The notes: generated by a model from the letters alone, not told the origin. A DNA stretch of 64,000 nt from Melastoma dodecandrum (GCA_029817715.1 JARUPY010000252.1:1984001-2048000), one strand, 5' to 3'. Shown: positions 12,049 to 24,273, counted from the first letter of the stretch. Made by a program: numbers and translations.

Positions 12049-13028
12049 GGGGTGAGCAAAATATCCGAAATCCGATATCCGAATCCGATATCCAAATTTT
12101 TTTTCGGACTCGGATTCGGATATTTATAATTTCGGACTCGGATTCAGATATATTTGAAATGTACATTTCGGAAACGGATTCGGATTCGGAATTTTAAAAC
12201 AATATTTCGGATATCCGAATATCCGAAATCTATACAACCCGACCAAACAAGACACATGGGTAAAAGGAAAACGAGGACTTAAACGTGAATAAATGTATTA
12301 TGGAGGACAAAAGTTAAATTTCATAAAATATAAGAAAACCCTTTTGTTATGCCAATTTTCCAAACCCTTACTTCTCCCAACTCCCCTCCTTCCATCACCG
12401 TTGCTCGCCGGTTGCCTCCGGTATGTATAAGTGGTCCCTTCTTTCTCAAATCTTTAATCTTATCTTTGGCTGGATGGTCTGATTGTCTCCGATCTTCAAA
12501 TTTTTGCCTTCGGTATGTGTAGTGAGATTTGTTTTCCTCATTTTTCGATTATGTGAATGGGGTTACAATCTGGGGTAGGAGAGGGCCGAGACAGGTATGG
12601 GAGGAGGAGGGAAGGGAGGTGACGGAGTACGACGAGGAGCGGAGAATGGATGTCAAGCATTTGATCTGGGAAATGTCAGGGAAAAAAGTGGCAATCCATC
12701 CATCCATTTTAGACTAGTTTTAATCTTAAGCTTGGAGTATTGTTGCATCTGGGTGGACTGGAAATATGAAAATCAGCTTAGGATATTGCATCTTTTTGTT
12801 TGATGTGTCTGCAAGGTGTCCTTTTTCCAATGCAAAATGTGTAGCACTTATTCACAAATCGAAGTTCGGAAATTTCGGATTATCCGAATTCCGAGTCCGA
12901 ATTATTTTCGGACTCGAAAGATCGGAATTATATATAATCGGACTCGGACTTAAAAAAAAGAATTCGGAAGTTCGGACTTGGGTGAAATTCGGACTCGGAT
13001 ATCCGAGTCCAGTCCGGATGCTCACCCC
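12049..13028. mobile_element. Non-autonomous hAT-like transposon (about 980 bp)
   Basis: The left end reads GGGGTGAGC and the right end is its reverse complement GCTCACCCC, as in many plant hAT elements. Flanking bases TATTCAT (12042-12048) and TAATCAT (13029-13035) agree at 6 of 7 positions and may be a decayed target-site duplication; hAT elements make 8-bp duplications. Inside both ends are arrays of short repeats built on TCCGAATCCG and its complement CGGATTCGGA (12059-12232 and 12866-13012) in opposite orientations, as expected of sub-terminal transposase-binding sites. The central part (about 12240-12860) holds no transposase. It is probably a deletion derivative or large MITE. Confidence 0.7.
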
Positions 13029-16000
13029 TAATCATGGGCCACTCATTAAAATTGATGTATTCTTAATTCGATTTTTTTTTGCTGGGCCTTACCTTACTCC
13101 AATGTCGAATATCATCACGGCCTTTTCAACTTCACTAATCTTCATCAACTCACGGGTTTGTTAACATCAATAGCAACAGCTATCGGTACAATCATTTATC
13201 ATATTTTTCTCAGAAGCTCGCGTTTTTCTTTTTTGCAATAAATTTCTATAATTTCGCAAGCCTATGTGACAGAATCCAAAACACGTCCCTTTCGCACGTT
13301 TATCACGTTGCGCGGCTGTGAAATCTTTGACGAAATAAAAGGGAAAAACTCATGGTTGAATCCCATGGGGCGTTCTGATGAGGAGCGTATGAACTAATTA
13401 CCATTGAAATGAATGGCCCAATCGAGCTGCAAATTTGGACCACGCTTTTTATTCTGGATAGTCAGCAGCATGTAAAGAAGAGAATCCCTACAAGAACAAG
13501 GTACAAGAATCCAAAAACTTTCAAACAAGCCTTTCTAAGGCATGGAATTTAATCCGTAGACGCAGCACCTGTGGCGACCTCATTGGTAATGAACAAAAGG
13601 GGGAGAGGGAGAATGTTCGAATGGTGAGGTGGATGGTTGGTGTTTGGTGGTGCAGGTTTTGAGCTTTTCCCTAAGGGCATCCGCCACTAAGATTAAGATT
13701 AAGTGAATGTCGTGTAGGTCAAAAAAACACTAAACAAAAAACACCCATGGGCCCAGTTCTTACGATGAGACTTATGAAGCCGAAAGTGTCAAATCATTAA
13801 ACTTCCTTAATTAACTCGGAATGATAGACTAAAACGCTGAAATTGGGTTTGTGGTAATCTGGCACCGACCAAAGATAAAGTCACTAGTATTAGTCAAAAT
13901 CCCCTAAAATATAACATACATTTGTGGAGAATGCTTTGCTTAAAGTCCTTGATCAGATCCCCACCAACATTGCTTGAAACATACACATTCCCTCCAATAG
14001 AAACAAGTGTTTGTCAAACCCACTCATTAGATCGAAGAGAAAAAAAAATAATGACAGCATAATCATACCATTAAGCTAATAATGATACCTGCCGTATGTG
14101 TTGTGCAAAATGTATCTGCCTCATGAAGCGTCAACATAGGAGGTTGTGTGTGAGCCGCTAGAGTAGAGTATCCAACTTTACGCACTGAATGTGCAATACA
14201 ATGAGTCGCGCCTCAAACCTATGCTCGAGTTGTGCGTTTCGATCAACCCACTTGCATAAGTCACGGCCTTCGAGATCACCTGGAATCCGCTTTGGCTAAA
14301 TATATTCGTAATACCCTCCATTTCCATTCATATTAAATAAATTCTCGAATCCTAACTTTGTGATACTGATTTTACTAACATGATGCCGTTTTGCTGAAAT
14401 AACTTGTAGATATTCTCTTGTTAAATGTATAAGTGAAACTTCTCCCCTTCTCCTATGTAAGTAGAAGAAGACGATGAACAATAAAAGAAGTTAACCTCTG
14501 AAGGTTTTTGTGTACATTTGGGGATCATGTCGAGTCACCAACACTTGAGCTCTGATTGCTCAGTGTTTCTTCCTTTTGGGTGTGATTAAAAAAGTGCTAA
14601 ATTAAAGTGTTGGGTCATGTCATGAGCAGAGTCCTAAAGATGATCCCAATATGGAGCTAGGTCATCTCACAAAGCTTTGGCTAATTAAAGAAGAGGAAAA
14701 GGAATCGATCAGAAATAGCTTTGGGCTAATTAGAGAATTTTATGACACAAAAATGGAAAGAGGGAATGTCATGCCTTTTTCCAGTTTAGGCATGGTTTGC
14801 TTTACTAACCCATTTTCCAGTTTAGGCATGGTTTGCTTTACTAACCCATTAGTAGCAAAAAAGAGAAGTATATGACTAGATTATTTATAAGCTCCATGAC
14901 CACCTTATCATTAAACTAATGAAATCCCTTTTTAATTGGAATCTGTGGGCAGTGAGTGTATGCCAGCCAATTGGGGTTGGTCGAATTTTGTAACTTTCTA
15001 GCTTGTCTTTGATTAAATTATAGATTGATTGAACTTATTGGTATTTTGTAGTTGGTGTTGATGATGGTGACATTCAGGGGGTGTTTAATTTGATGAAGTG
15101 TTGTTTCGGTGTAAGGTCTACTAATCTTTTCCCTCCCTTTTCATTCCCTTTCTTAAGTTCGTGGGACACGTGCCAAATCTCCAACGGCCACTCTTTTCGA
15201 AACCTGGTTCCTTCGCGACACTTGGATTGCACTGATTCGAGGTTGTCCAAAGTTTACTCGTCTTAGGAAAGTGGTACATGTGGTTTTCTTTCTGCAAAAA
15301 GGAATGTTGGTTGGTCTGAAGATGAGATTTCTCCTTTCCCTGCTTAATGCATTTTCTTTGTCGTCACAGTTTAAGGAAGCCAGTTGGACACTCAAGTGGT
15401 CGATTTTCGCGTAGTAGGGAGGGTTCGAACTCCATGCGACCTCGTCGGTGTTGCATACACATCAGCGTCGATACGTCCCCTTTTATCTTAAGGATAATGT
15501 ATGAAGGATACGGATACCGTTGATCTTGGCACAGATCGATTATATTAGCTGCGACCTACTTCTAGGGTTAAAAGTGCTTGATCATGGTTCCTGAATCCGA
15601 CGTGTTGCAGATTCTGCGGCTGCTGCTTGAATTACAGACGGGGACCGGCCATTAGCAAGCGCAATATCCGTTTAATCATTCTGATCAAACCATAAACGGA
15701 ACGGAACTGGGGGTTTTCTCTTTGTGAAAGTAAGTCGGATCTCATTCATTCTGGGAAGGCGAAACACCCCTCCGTAAGTTGGTTTCTTCCGCGGATTCGC
15801 ACGTCCGAGAGGCTTCATAGAGGGCGATCAAACCAATTTGGAGAAACATCGTAAGTAGTGGGGGAGCACCGCCCCAAAAGTGACGAGATGATAAGGGAAA
15901 GCAATACATCCATGGGGCACCAAAAAGAAAAGTGCAAACAATGATCACAGAAACATGAAATCCAAGGGAGTAGACCAACAACTTAAAAAGAATGACTCAA

Positions 16001-16895
16001 TTTTAGAAAATGTTTGTCCTCTCTCACATATGGGAATGAATTATATATTTATTTATTGTTATTCTAAATTTCTGAGTTTGTGAGTCTGTCATTCCCTTTA
16101 CTTCCAAAAGGGGAAGATCAAACTAGCAAAGGAAAGACAACAACAACTATAAAAAATGGATTTTGTTAACGATTGTTTTAGAGATCGATAAGTATATGTA
16201 TATCCTTTAAATTTAATAATTTATTATTTAATATATTTCGTAGTTCATGTTTTTTATATTTAATATATTGTTGTATTTTTTCTTATTATATAATATCTTA
16301 AAATTATAAATTAATAATTAATATTTTCGCTGTTTATATTTCTTGCCTAATTCCACCCATTAAACAAAACCCATAACATATAGAAACTCCATGCCCAACT
16401 TCTATGCCACCCCATTTTTGTACCGACACTTTTCAAGCATGTCGGGGAGGACCTTTATTGTCGGTTTAATTAATTTGTTTTTTATAAGTGCAAGTTGTGG
16501 TGATATTTCTTTTTTTTTTTTTGTCCGGTGGTGTTCGATTCCTCCTACTAATTAGGACTCGACCCGATTATAATATTTACTTTTAGTGGGTGAGTGTTCA
16601 AAAGAGGTAATTACATACGATAAGTTTCGAATCCAATACCTTCTTAAACTAACCTTATAAACAACCATGTTGGTAAGTTGCGTTGATATTTCATCACTTG
16701 TTTTACTCCTTTTGTCTTGGGTTTTGTAATGCATGCAAAAGGCGACCACGTAAAAAACAAATGAGAGAGAGAGAGTGAGAATCTAATAGAAATATCTTTA
16801 CATCCAAAACCACTCATGCCACCCAACAAAAGGGGCTATCAACAAACCCACAATTTTAATTTTAAAATTAGTACATACAAAATTATAGTAATATG
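13029..16895. other. Gene-poor intergenic region
   Basis: Nearly 3.9 kb with no supported gene. Short open frames (maximum 80 residues) lack start context, splice support or recognisable motifs. Contents include a 36-bp tandem duplication (14777-14848) and a very AT-rich block (16140-16350). A GTTCGAACTCC sequence near 15424 resembles a tRNA B box but has no tRNA around it. Confidence 0.55.
14777..14848. repeat. Perfect 36-bp tandem duplication
   Basis: Two adjacent copies (14777-14812 and 14813-14848) begin TTTTCCAGTTTAGGCATGG and are identical. The unit length is a multiple of three, so an overlapping short frame shows the peptide repeat FSSLGMVCFTNP twice, but that frame is not convincing as a gene. 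Confidence 0.9.
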
Positions 16896-18707
16896 TTATG
16901 GACCGAACGAGGACGGTGGCGGTGATGACAGCAACGCCTCCGTCTCGCACGACACGTCAGCATCCGGAGAGTTGACTGCCAGGGTCGAAGGGTCCGATGC
17001 TTTCGGCTGCGGCGGAAGGGAAGAAGAAGAACAACAAGAAGAAGAAGCCGGCAGTGGATGGACCTTTTTAGTTGCGGCCGGCGTGTTAGGTGGTTGTGTG
17101 AGCTGTTTGGCCCTTTCCACTTGAACCGTCCAATCCGTGGTCGATATGGTATACAGCATGAGGGATGCACACGTGGCTTGCGCGGCGAGAAGGCCGAGCC
17201 ACAGTCCTGGGAACCCGACCCCGGCCTTGAACCCTGTGAGTATAGCCACCGGCATGCCGACGAGGTAGAACGAGCCAAGGTTTATGTTTGCGCCGGTGGT
17301 TACCCTAGCAGAGCCCCGGAGGACCCCGCATCCAGTGGTTTGGGGGCAGTTCCCTAGCTCGCAGAGGCCCACTATGGGGAGGGCGATGGATGTGAGCTCG
17401 AGGATGTCGGGGTCCTCGGTGAAGATCCTCCCCCAACGGCGTCTCACGAGGACGGCGAACAACATGGCGCCGAGACCGAGCCCGGCTGCGCAGAAGAGCG
17501 AGACGATGGAGGTGATCCTGGCCCTGGCAGGTTGGCCTCCGCCTAGTTCGTTCCCGACCCTGGTCGATACCCCGAGGCTTAGGGACGAAGGGAAGATGTA
17601 CAAGAGTGAGGTTGTTTGTATGAGGATGCCCATGGAGGCGACGGTGGCCTTCGGGTTGGTGAGGAGGCCGCAGAGGATTATCATGAGCTCGTACCACCAC
17701 CACTCGAGGCAGACGGAGACGCAAGTCGGGACTGCAAGGGCTAGAAGAGAGGACCAGCCCCGGAGGCAGTCGAGACTTGGGGTCACCCAGGAGTCCTCGT
17801 AGACGATGCGGTTGAAGTAGATGTATGAGAGCAGCAGGAGGAAGAGGTTGAGGTTCGTCCACACCATCGCTATCGCGACCCCTGAGATCCCGAGCTTCAA
17901 GTAACCAACCAATACGAAATTCAGAGGCACATGGAGGAGGACTGAGACGGCCGAGCAGTACGTAAGTGGCAACGTGACGCCCTGAGTCCTGAGGTAGATC
18001 CTGAGCGGGTGCAGCAGTGATAGGAAGAAGAGGTCCGGGATCGAGAATAAGATGAAAGTCTGAGCGGCAGACGAAATTTGCTCATCCTGGCCGCAGAGCA
18101 ACAGAATGCTCCTCATGTTAGTCCACACGAGCGATATGGGGACAGAAGCAGCGAGGAGTAGTAGTCCAGTCCTTTGGAGGGTCAACCCAAGCAGCTTCCA
18201 TCTCTTTGCCCCATACGCTTGGCCGCAGATCGGCTCCATCCCCATGGCGAGCCCGGATATGACGGAGTATCCAGTTATGTTGGCGAAACCAATGGCCAAG
18301 GACCCTCCAGCAAGCTCCAGCTCGCCGAGGTAGCCGAGGACCAGCATAGAGATCATGGCCCTCGAGTAGAGGAGCAAACCAGTAACAGCCATCGGGCAGG
18401 AGATCTTCCCGATCGCTTTAACCTCTTCAAATGCCTGAAAAGAAAAGAGAACAATGAGAAGAAAGCATGGCCTCGGCATGTCCGTCTGTTCATGCAGCGT
18501 GTGCATGTCATGTGAGGGAACTATATTAACCGTCATTTCTACCTCGGACGGGGTCGGCCACCTGCGGAGGTCGGCACGCAGGCGGTCCTCGTCGACGCAA
18601 CCCAGTTCGGCTTCCGCTACATCCCGTGGGGGGTTAGTCTTAGGGAAATCGTTCTTGGCATGAGGGAAGTCGATGGAGGGAGGAGGGGTTGGCTTGGGAT
18701 TACACAT
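16896..18707 (-). CDS. MATE efflux transporter, DTX49-like (DETOXIFICATION family)
   Basis: Multidrug and toxic compound extrusion carrier, a polytopic membrane antiporter of the plant DTX family. Exons on the minus strand are 18707-18543 and 18434-16896 (GT-AG, phase 0), giving 567 residues. The N-terminus MCNPKP matches the start of the DTX48-DTX56 subgroup. Signature segments are GFANITGYSV, GMEPICGQAYGAKRWKLLG, PLRIYLRTQG, CVSVCLEWWWYE, PSSLSLGVSTRVGNELG and LCELGNCPQTTGCGVLRG, in the order of the family's two six-helix halves. The C-terminal tail is Ser- and Pro-rich and ends in an acidic cluster before SSFGP. The frame stays open through the intron and upstream to 18977, so the start was placed at the subgroup-typical MCNP. 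Subgroup relatives affect hormone distribution, iron homeostasis or hypocotyl growth; the substrate here is unknown. Confidence 0.93.
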   Translation of the reverse strand: MCNPKPTPPPSIDFPHAKNDFPKTNPPRDVAEAELGCVDEDRLRADLRRWPTPSEVEMTVNIVPSHDMHTLHEQTDMPRPCFLLIVLFSFQAFEEVKAIGKISCPMAVTGLLLYSRAMISMLVLGYLGELELAGGSLAIGFANITGYSVISGLAMGMEPICGQAYGAKRWKLLGLTLQRTGLLLLAASVPISLVWTNMRSILLLCGQDEQISSAAQTFILFSIPDLFFLSLLHPLRIYLRTQGVTLPLTYCSAVSVLLHVPLNFVLVGYLKLGISGVAIAMVWTNLNLFLLLLSYIYFNRIVYEDSWVTPSLDCLRGWSSLLALAVPTCVSVCLEWWWYELMIILCGLLTNPKATVASMGILIQTTSLLYIFPSSLSLGVSTRVGNELGGGQPARARITSIVSLFCAAGLGLGAMLFAVLVRRRWGRIFTEDPDILELTSIALPIVGLCELGNCPQTTGCGVLRGSARVTTGANINLGSFYLVGMPVAILTGFKAGVGFPGLWLGLLAAQATCASLMLYTISTTDWTVQVERAKQLTQPPNTPAATKKVHPLPASSSCCSSSSLPPQPKASDPSTLAVNSPDADVSCETEALLSSPPPSSFGP

Positions 18708-19463
18708 TGAGGAATGAAAAATGGAACGAATTTTCTGCTGTTGGTGCTTTTGAGGGGGAATGTCTGTGTTTGTGTGTGTTTTGTGGGTTGTGGTTTGTGC
18801 AGTATACATATCATATATATAGAGGGGGGGGGGGGGGGGGAATAAGGTTGGGGGATTGAGGGTATTACACTTTGTTTGTGTCGATGTTACAAAAAGAACA
18901 ATCATTTCATTTAGGAAAATGTTTGCCTTTTGCTTTAACCATTTGTGTGTTGGGGTGGGGGGGGGGGAATACAACACATGGAGTGAATTTACTTAATTTA
19001 TTATTAGTTTAGAGGCCAAGGGGAGGGCACAAAGTTTGATGTTGTTTGAAGTCAAGAAATGGGGAGGGGGTGGGGGTGGAAGATAGCCTCCCGAAACACC
19101 GGAAGGCAAGGTGCACACCTTTGTACATAGATAACATAAATTTCCATTTCACAATGATTTTTGCGCCCATAATTTGGACTAGTTTGTAAAACAGACAATT
19201 CAAAAGTCCAGTCATGATGATGATGCCCTAGGGGAGGAGGGGTGGTGGGTGATTTGTCAGTTTGCTTCTGCATGCCTTGTAGCTATAGCATTCCCAGTCG
19301 CATGCATGGATTATTTGCCACTCCCCCCTTACGCCACAACCCATGTGACGAAACCCACTTCAGGGGGGGGGGGTGAGGGGGGGAATACCATGTCTTGTAC
19401 TAGTACACTATTTTTAACAATCCGCTGGCACCTTCCGCCTCACTAGTCCATTTGAGGCTCTGC
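18708..19463. other. Upstream region of the MATE gene, with poly-G runs
   Basis: About 750 bases between the MATE start and the last exon of the possible split gene. It carries uninterrupted G runs of 17 (18824-18840), 11 (18957-18967) and 11 (19363-19373) bases. No coding sequence is supported. Confidence 0.55.
18814..18821 (-). promoter_or_regulatory. Probable TATA box of the MATE gene
   Basis: On the minus strand TATATATA lies about 107 bases upstream of the ATG at 18707, a normal spacing for a plant TATA box plus a short 5' leader. It borders a 17-base G run. Confidence 0.5.
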
Positions 19464-22400
19464 CTAGCTGAGTTGACAGAGGGATCTATGGAAACGTGCA
19501 ACCTCTGTCCCCAATCCTCCAATACCTGCAATCATCGGCTCTATCCATCTCCCTCGGGGTAGAAAGTCGGATAGGAGAGCGGGGGCATCTTCCGGCACAG
19601 GGAGACCAGAAATTTAAAAAAAAAAAGAGTGAGGACGAGACACCATCTTCGAGTCCCTCCTACGGACACGCATAAAACAAGTGAGTTTTCATTAAGCATA
19701 ATGGTAATCACCCAACAAACAGGAAAGGGCAGTAAGGGAAAGTTTTTTTATTTCCAAAAAGGATAAGATGGGGTTAGGAGGAGAAAGAGGGGGGGGGGGG
19801 GACCACCCGTTCATAGAGACAGTTGGGGACGACGACTGAAGTAAAAGAGTTATGAGTGTAGATTTTTTTTGGATGCATGGGAAACCCGGCAGACGGAAGG
19901 GAACACAGACGAGTTACGTGCTTCAACTCCCACCATTCGATTTGTATCCCTTCTCTCACAACAGGGAGAGAGAGATACACAATTGACAAAGAGATAGAGA
20001 TAAAGTGAGGGTGAGGGGGGCGCACTGTCTCTGCTGCAATACAGCTAGACTACAAATCCCCCCCCCCCCCCCAAAAAACACGCACACACCCCATCTCCTG
20101 CTCCAACAATTCGAAGCCGTACCTCTTCCTCCTAACTTTATCCCAAAGCCTGAGTAGCTTCTAGCACCAGCATTCATTTTTCTTGTAAAAAGGAAATGAA
20201 TAAAAGAAATCTTACCTTCGAGAGCGTTTTTCCAAGCTAGAGGTGTCCGTTTGTCCATGTTTACCACCAGCTCATCCTTCGGTGGCGCTACCATGAGATT
20301 TGAGACCTACACGAGACATGCAAAAACCAAACTGCTCAGTTTTAGCAAGACAGGCACCGAACTTATTACCAAATTAATCCCACCAAATCATTTCAGAGAT
20401 CGTTTTTTGCCAAAGCAGGCACCGGTATAAAATAGTAAGAATATGATTCTGTACTAGTAAAATGGCATCCCCCAACTGGGGAAATGGGGCTAACATGAGG
20501 AGGGGCAGATCCCTCCCCCACATTACCAGACTGCATTCATGAATATGGACAGGCTCCATGATCACATGGAGGGGAGCCAAATTTCGCTGCACACCCACTA
20601 GACCAATAAGAGAAAAAGGAAATGGCAAAAAACAGAAATACCGTGTAGTGGAGATCGGACGGAAAATTGCGCATCTCGAAAGGGAAATGTGGGAATTTCG
20701 GGGGCATGTTTCAGAAGGGAAAAGGCTATGCAACAGCGAAACTGTGCTTTCACGGGTCGATAACAGTATAATGTACCTCTCAAGATTAACAAACCAACTA
20801 AGCACTCTTGCTCCATCCAGTCCCTGCTACAAGTTCTCTGAAAAGGATTTGATGCCAGAAATCAGTACTTCAATACTCAAAAAGGAGGACAGATATGACT
20901 CATGGGGAAACATTCTTAAGCATAAGAATTTGTCCTGCAAATCTTTGCATTAACCATTAGCTTTGTACTGGAGGAACCACATCAAATGCATTTTTGGCCC
21001 TCCAAAACGAATTAAACAGATTTGAATTCCACTGGAGTGGGGACTGATAGGGATCAATCATATAAATAAATATGGTCGAGCAAAAAGTTAACAGCATTTA
21101 TGATTTTCAAATAAAGCTCACGCATCAACCTTGAAGGTGGTTGTAACGGCAAGCTTTTTAGGGAAGTCTAGTATAGCAATGTGCAACCCAATCAGATAAA
21201 GTGAATTGGGTAAGAACTTATCCCTGGGTTTAGGTACTACCAGGGAGCGAAACAATCAAATGGGATCTTACCCAAAAGAACAAAATCACTATTAGAGTTC
21301 ACGGTATGATGGGAGTGTCTCCATCAAGGTGTCAAGTAGCAAAACATGTATGAGCTGTTATCCACCAATAAAGATTAATCATTACTTACTACCAAAAAAA
21401 AAAGATTAATCATTACCATAAATTAAATCTGCTCGACCGAGGTAGATTCGCTGCTTCCATCTCAGAGTTAAACACTGAATAACTCTTGCACGAAGGAAAA
21501 TCTAAGTTCACCAAGGAATATACACTGATCACCAGCATTTGGAATGGCTGGTGAAGAAGTACTCCAAAGCAGTAATTCTAGAATCTGTAGATGTGGCTCC
21601 ACATCCATCTCCAAGACCACAACCTACATTTAGGATTGTCAGAAGGTGGAATATATGTTCTGAGATAGAGAGAGACAGAGAGAGCAAGAGTTCTTCTCCC
21701 TTTCTGGATAGCTTACCCCACCAAGCAGATGATGCATTGCACTTCAGTTACCATCAAGCACGCGAAGACCAACCATACATTAGTTCATATCAGGCGGATC
21801 ATGATAAATCGCTTTCTTCATAATTTTTCTGCCAACATCTACCAGCATCACTGTTACTTGTATCATTGCCCGGGTTCAATACTTGTCCCTGGAATCCCAG
21901 TATCATATAGCTTGGCCTTGCCCGGACAGTTTAATGACACTCAATCTCTTCGTTTTCTTTGGTAGAAATGGTAATTCAATAGCTAAGCTAAAATACAAAC
22001 ATTAGGTCCTATTCCGAACACGGTTTAATGACACTCCATCTCTTCTTGCTAATTGCTAAATATCTGTTCAGGTTTTAAGCAGCAACGCTAACAACAATCA
22101 ATCTTCACATGACAGATGGCAAATGTAACTTGCCATTTTGAACAGTAACAAATGACCACAAAATTGGGTGGAGCATATTCAGACAAAGAAGACAAAACTA
22201 AATACGACCCTGCCTATCAAATGAAAATCCAGACAAAATTGAGTACCAAATTATTGGACCCTTTCTTTTTTAGCCAATCGTCAAGGAAAGCCTGTTGCCG
22301 GATCAGTCAACAAACAAAGGCTGCCATTGTCCTTGGTGAAAGGCCAATGGCTTAAACCTGTAAAATATATTATGAATCGACTCGGCCTACAGTATTTCAC

Positions 22401-24273
22401 GACAATTTGATAAGCACTGCGCAGTTTCTCAAAGCTAAATAAACGAAAAATGGTTTGCCCCATGATGCAGAAACAGTAAAAAACGGTGGCTAAATTATGT
22501 GTTTACGAGCATAATCTGATTACCAGTGAAAACGTGTTGCTACAGCAACCCAAAGGAACAATACAGGCATTTTCATTCTAAATAATGTGACACCATTGTC
22601 GCTAATTTCCATAAAGCATCAGTAGATCCTCTAGTCTATCTGGTTCCTGAACATAGTCTCCTTGTTCTACATTAGCATTATTTGTTCATCAAGAAATAGG
22701 CAGTCCAATGAATTTAATATAGTCTGGCCATCTAAGTCCTCACAATATCAGTGGCCTATCACATCCGGAAGTGCATGACAGAGCATCAAACAGTACAAAA
22801 TTACAGCGAAGAAAGACAACAGTTCCGGTCCTGTTGCTATAGTTACATTGGCCTTTCTTCTTTTCCAGTAGAAAGCTTATAATGAGGATGAAATATTTAT
22901 TTATGAAGAAAAAGGTACAATTACACAGAAGAAAGTTTCTCTGACTAGCATTATTAGCAACACGAGGGAGGAAGAAATCATTTCAAGCCATCAATTTGTT
23001 TTGCAGATAAAGTTTGCATCACCAATAGAATATTTCCATGATAACAGAGCTTGGTGATGGCCACTGCACACAAAGAGCTTAACCTCACAGTTTTTTGAAT
23101 GAAACTGAAAACCACCATTTGAACTTCAAGCCAGGAAACTCGTCCACTGACACCTAGAAACTACATGCTGGTAAATTGGATTATTTTCCACCGTAAAGAA
23201 TCAAAAAAGAAAGTCATTAGTCCATGATTAACATAAGGCTAAATGGAATCTCCATGTTACCTCTGTAGGAAATAAATGAGTCCGATGGCTAGTCCAAAAA
23301 ATATCGCAAGAACCAAATTTCATAACAAATCATAAGAACATTGTCCTTTTCTTCTTACAATGGTGCAGTCATGTCAGATTACACACACTTCAACTAAATC
23401 CACTGAACAAACTTAAACGGTATCACTAATCCATAATTAGCATTAAAGCTAAATGGACTCTCTACATTACCCGATAGGAAATAAATGAGTTTGGCTATTC
23501 CAAATCCAAAAATATTGCAAGAACCAAGAACCAAAGTTCATAACAAATCATAGATGATTTGTCTTTCTTTTTCCTTTCCTTGCAACGGTGTGGTTAGGGT
23601 CAGCTTGTACACACCTTAACTAAATCCAAATACATGAGTCAAGAAGACGGCTGCCAGGAAAAGGCAGATGAATCACAACCAATACGAAATGGGACATAAA
23701 CATGACATATTGAAGCCAACAACCCAACGCCCCAATCATTTTGCCATCTTCTTAAGCTTCGCGAGATAGTTGTTTCAAACATGATATAAGTTGCCCTGTC
23801 GAATAAGAGGGAACTACCTCTCGACGATGGATGCACAATTATTCAGCAAGAAAGTGCATCCTGCAGCAAGATCCTAATTCAAGAAACCGAAAAAGAAGAA
23901 GCAAATTCTCAATCGCGCCAAAAAGCATATCGCTACCGTCGTCATCTCCTGCATCACTCAACAAAATCAATCGCAGTCCGATCGATCACCAGAATTCCAC
24001 AAGAATCAACGAACTGCTCGCCCGCGCCCCCGTGCAGAAGATTACCCCGCCATACCGCGCGCAATTCCCCCGAAACGAGGACGAGAGCGACGTTTCCCGA
24101 TCAAGAATCGACGCAAAACCACCACATCCAACAAACGTCGCCGCACAGAAACAAATGATTCACACCGCTACCTGCGCAGAATCGTCGGGACCGGAGGTTT
24201 CCGTATCCCGCGCTCCGGCGGAAAGAATATCCCGGCGATTGCCGGCCCGGCCTCTGGCAACTCGGTTCTTCAT
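19464..24273 (-). CDS. Possible three-exon gene for an 84-residue protein, unrecognised
   Basis: Three minus-strand blocks join in phase. Exon 1 is 24273-24172, starting MKNRVARGRAGNRR and ending in a CAG|GTA donor. Exon 2 is 20306-20216, encoding VSNLMVAPPKDELVVNMDKR then TPLAWKNALE, bordered by TAG and GTAAGA. Exon 3 is 19525-19464, encoding GIGGLGTEVARFHRSLCQLS and a TAG stop. Intron 1 would be about 3.87 kb. The DNA just upstream of the ATG (24300-24410) has repeated TGGGCC/GGCCCA motifs, as in housekeeping promoters, which supports a minus-strand gene here. I do not recognise the protein: the first exon is very basic and there is no signal or membrane segment. Exon 2 is the best supported block and exon 3 the weakest; other downstream exons are possible. 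Confidence 0.4.
20307..24171 (-). other. Long presumed intron (or intergenic), no other gene seen
   Basis: Nearly 3.9 kb lies between exons 1 and 2 of the possible 84-residue gene. All open frames are short and overlapping. The sequence is moderately AT-rich with simple runs, and contains the diverged duplication at 23221-23640. It may be intron, or the exons may belong to separate units. Confidence 0.4.
23221..23640. repeat. Diverged tandem duplication, unit about 210 bp
   Basis: Two consecutive stretches (about 23221-23427 and 23428-23640) share the same series of blocks in order: CCAT(G)ATTA, GCTAAATGGA, CATTACC or TGTTACC, TAGGAAATAAATGAGT, AAAAATAT(C/T)GCAAGAACC, TTCATAACAAATCATA, then C-rich ACACACTT or ACACACCTT before AACTAAATCCA. 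Small insertions and many substitutions separate the copies, so the duplication is old. Confidence 0.75.

Noticed and set aside
11839..12129. Plus-strand 96-residue frame
   Set aside because: Runs into the left end of the hAT-like element; no conserved features.
15415..15440. GGTTCGAACTCC, resembling a tRNA B box
   Set aside because: No matching A box or cloverleaf stems can be built around it.
17058..17862. Several long frames antisense or out of frame with the MATE gene
   Set aside because: Shadows caused by high GC in the MATE coding exon.
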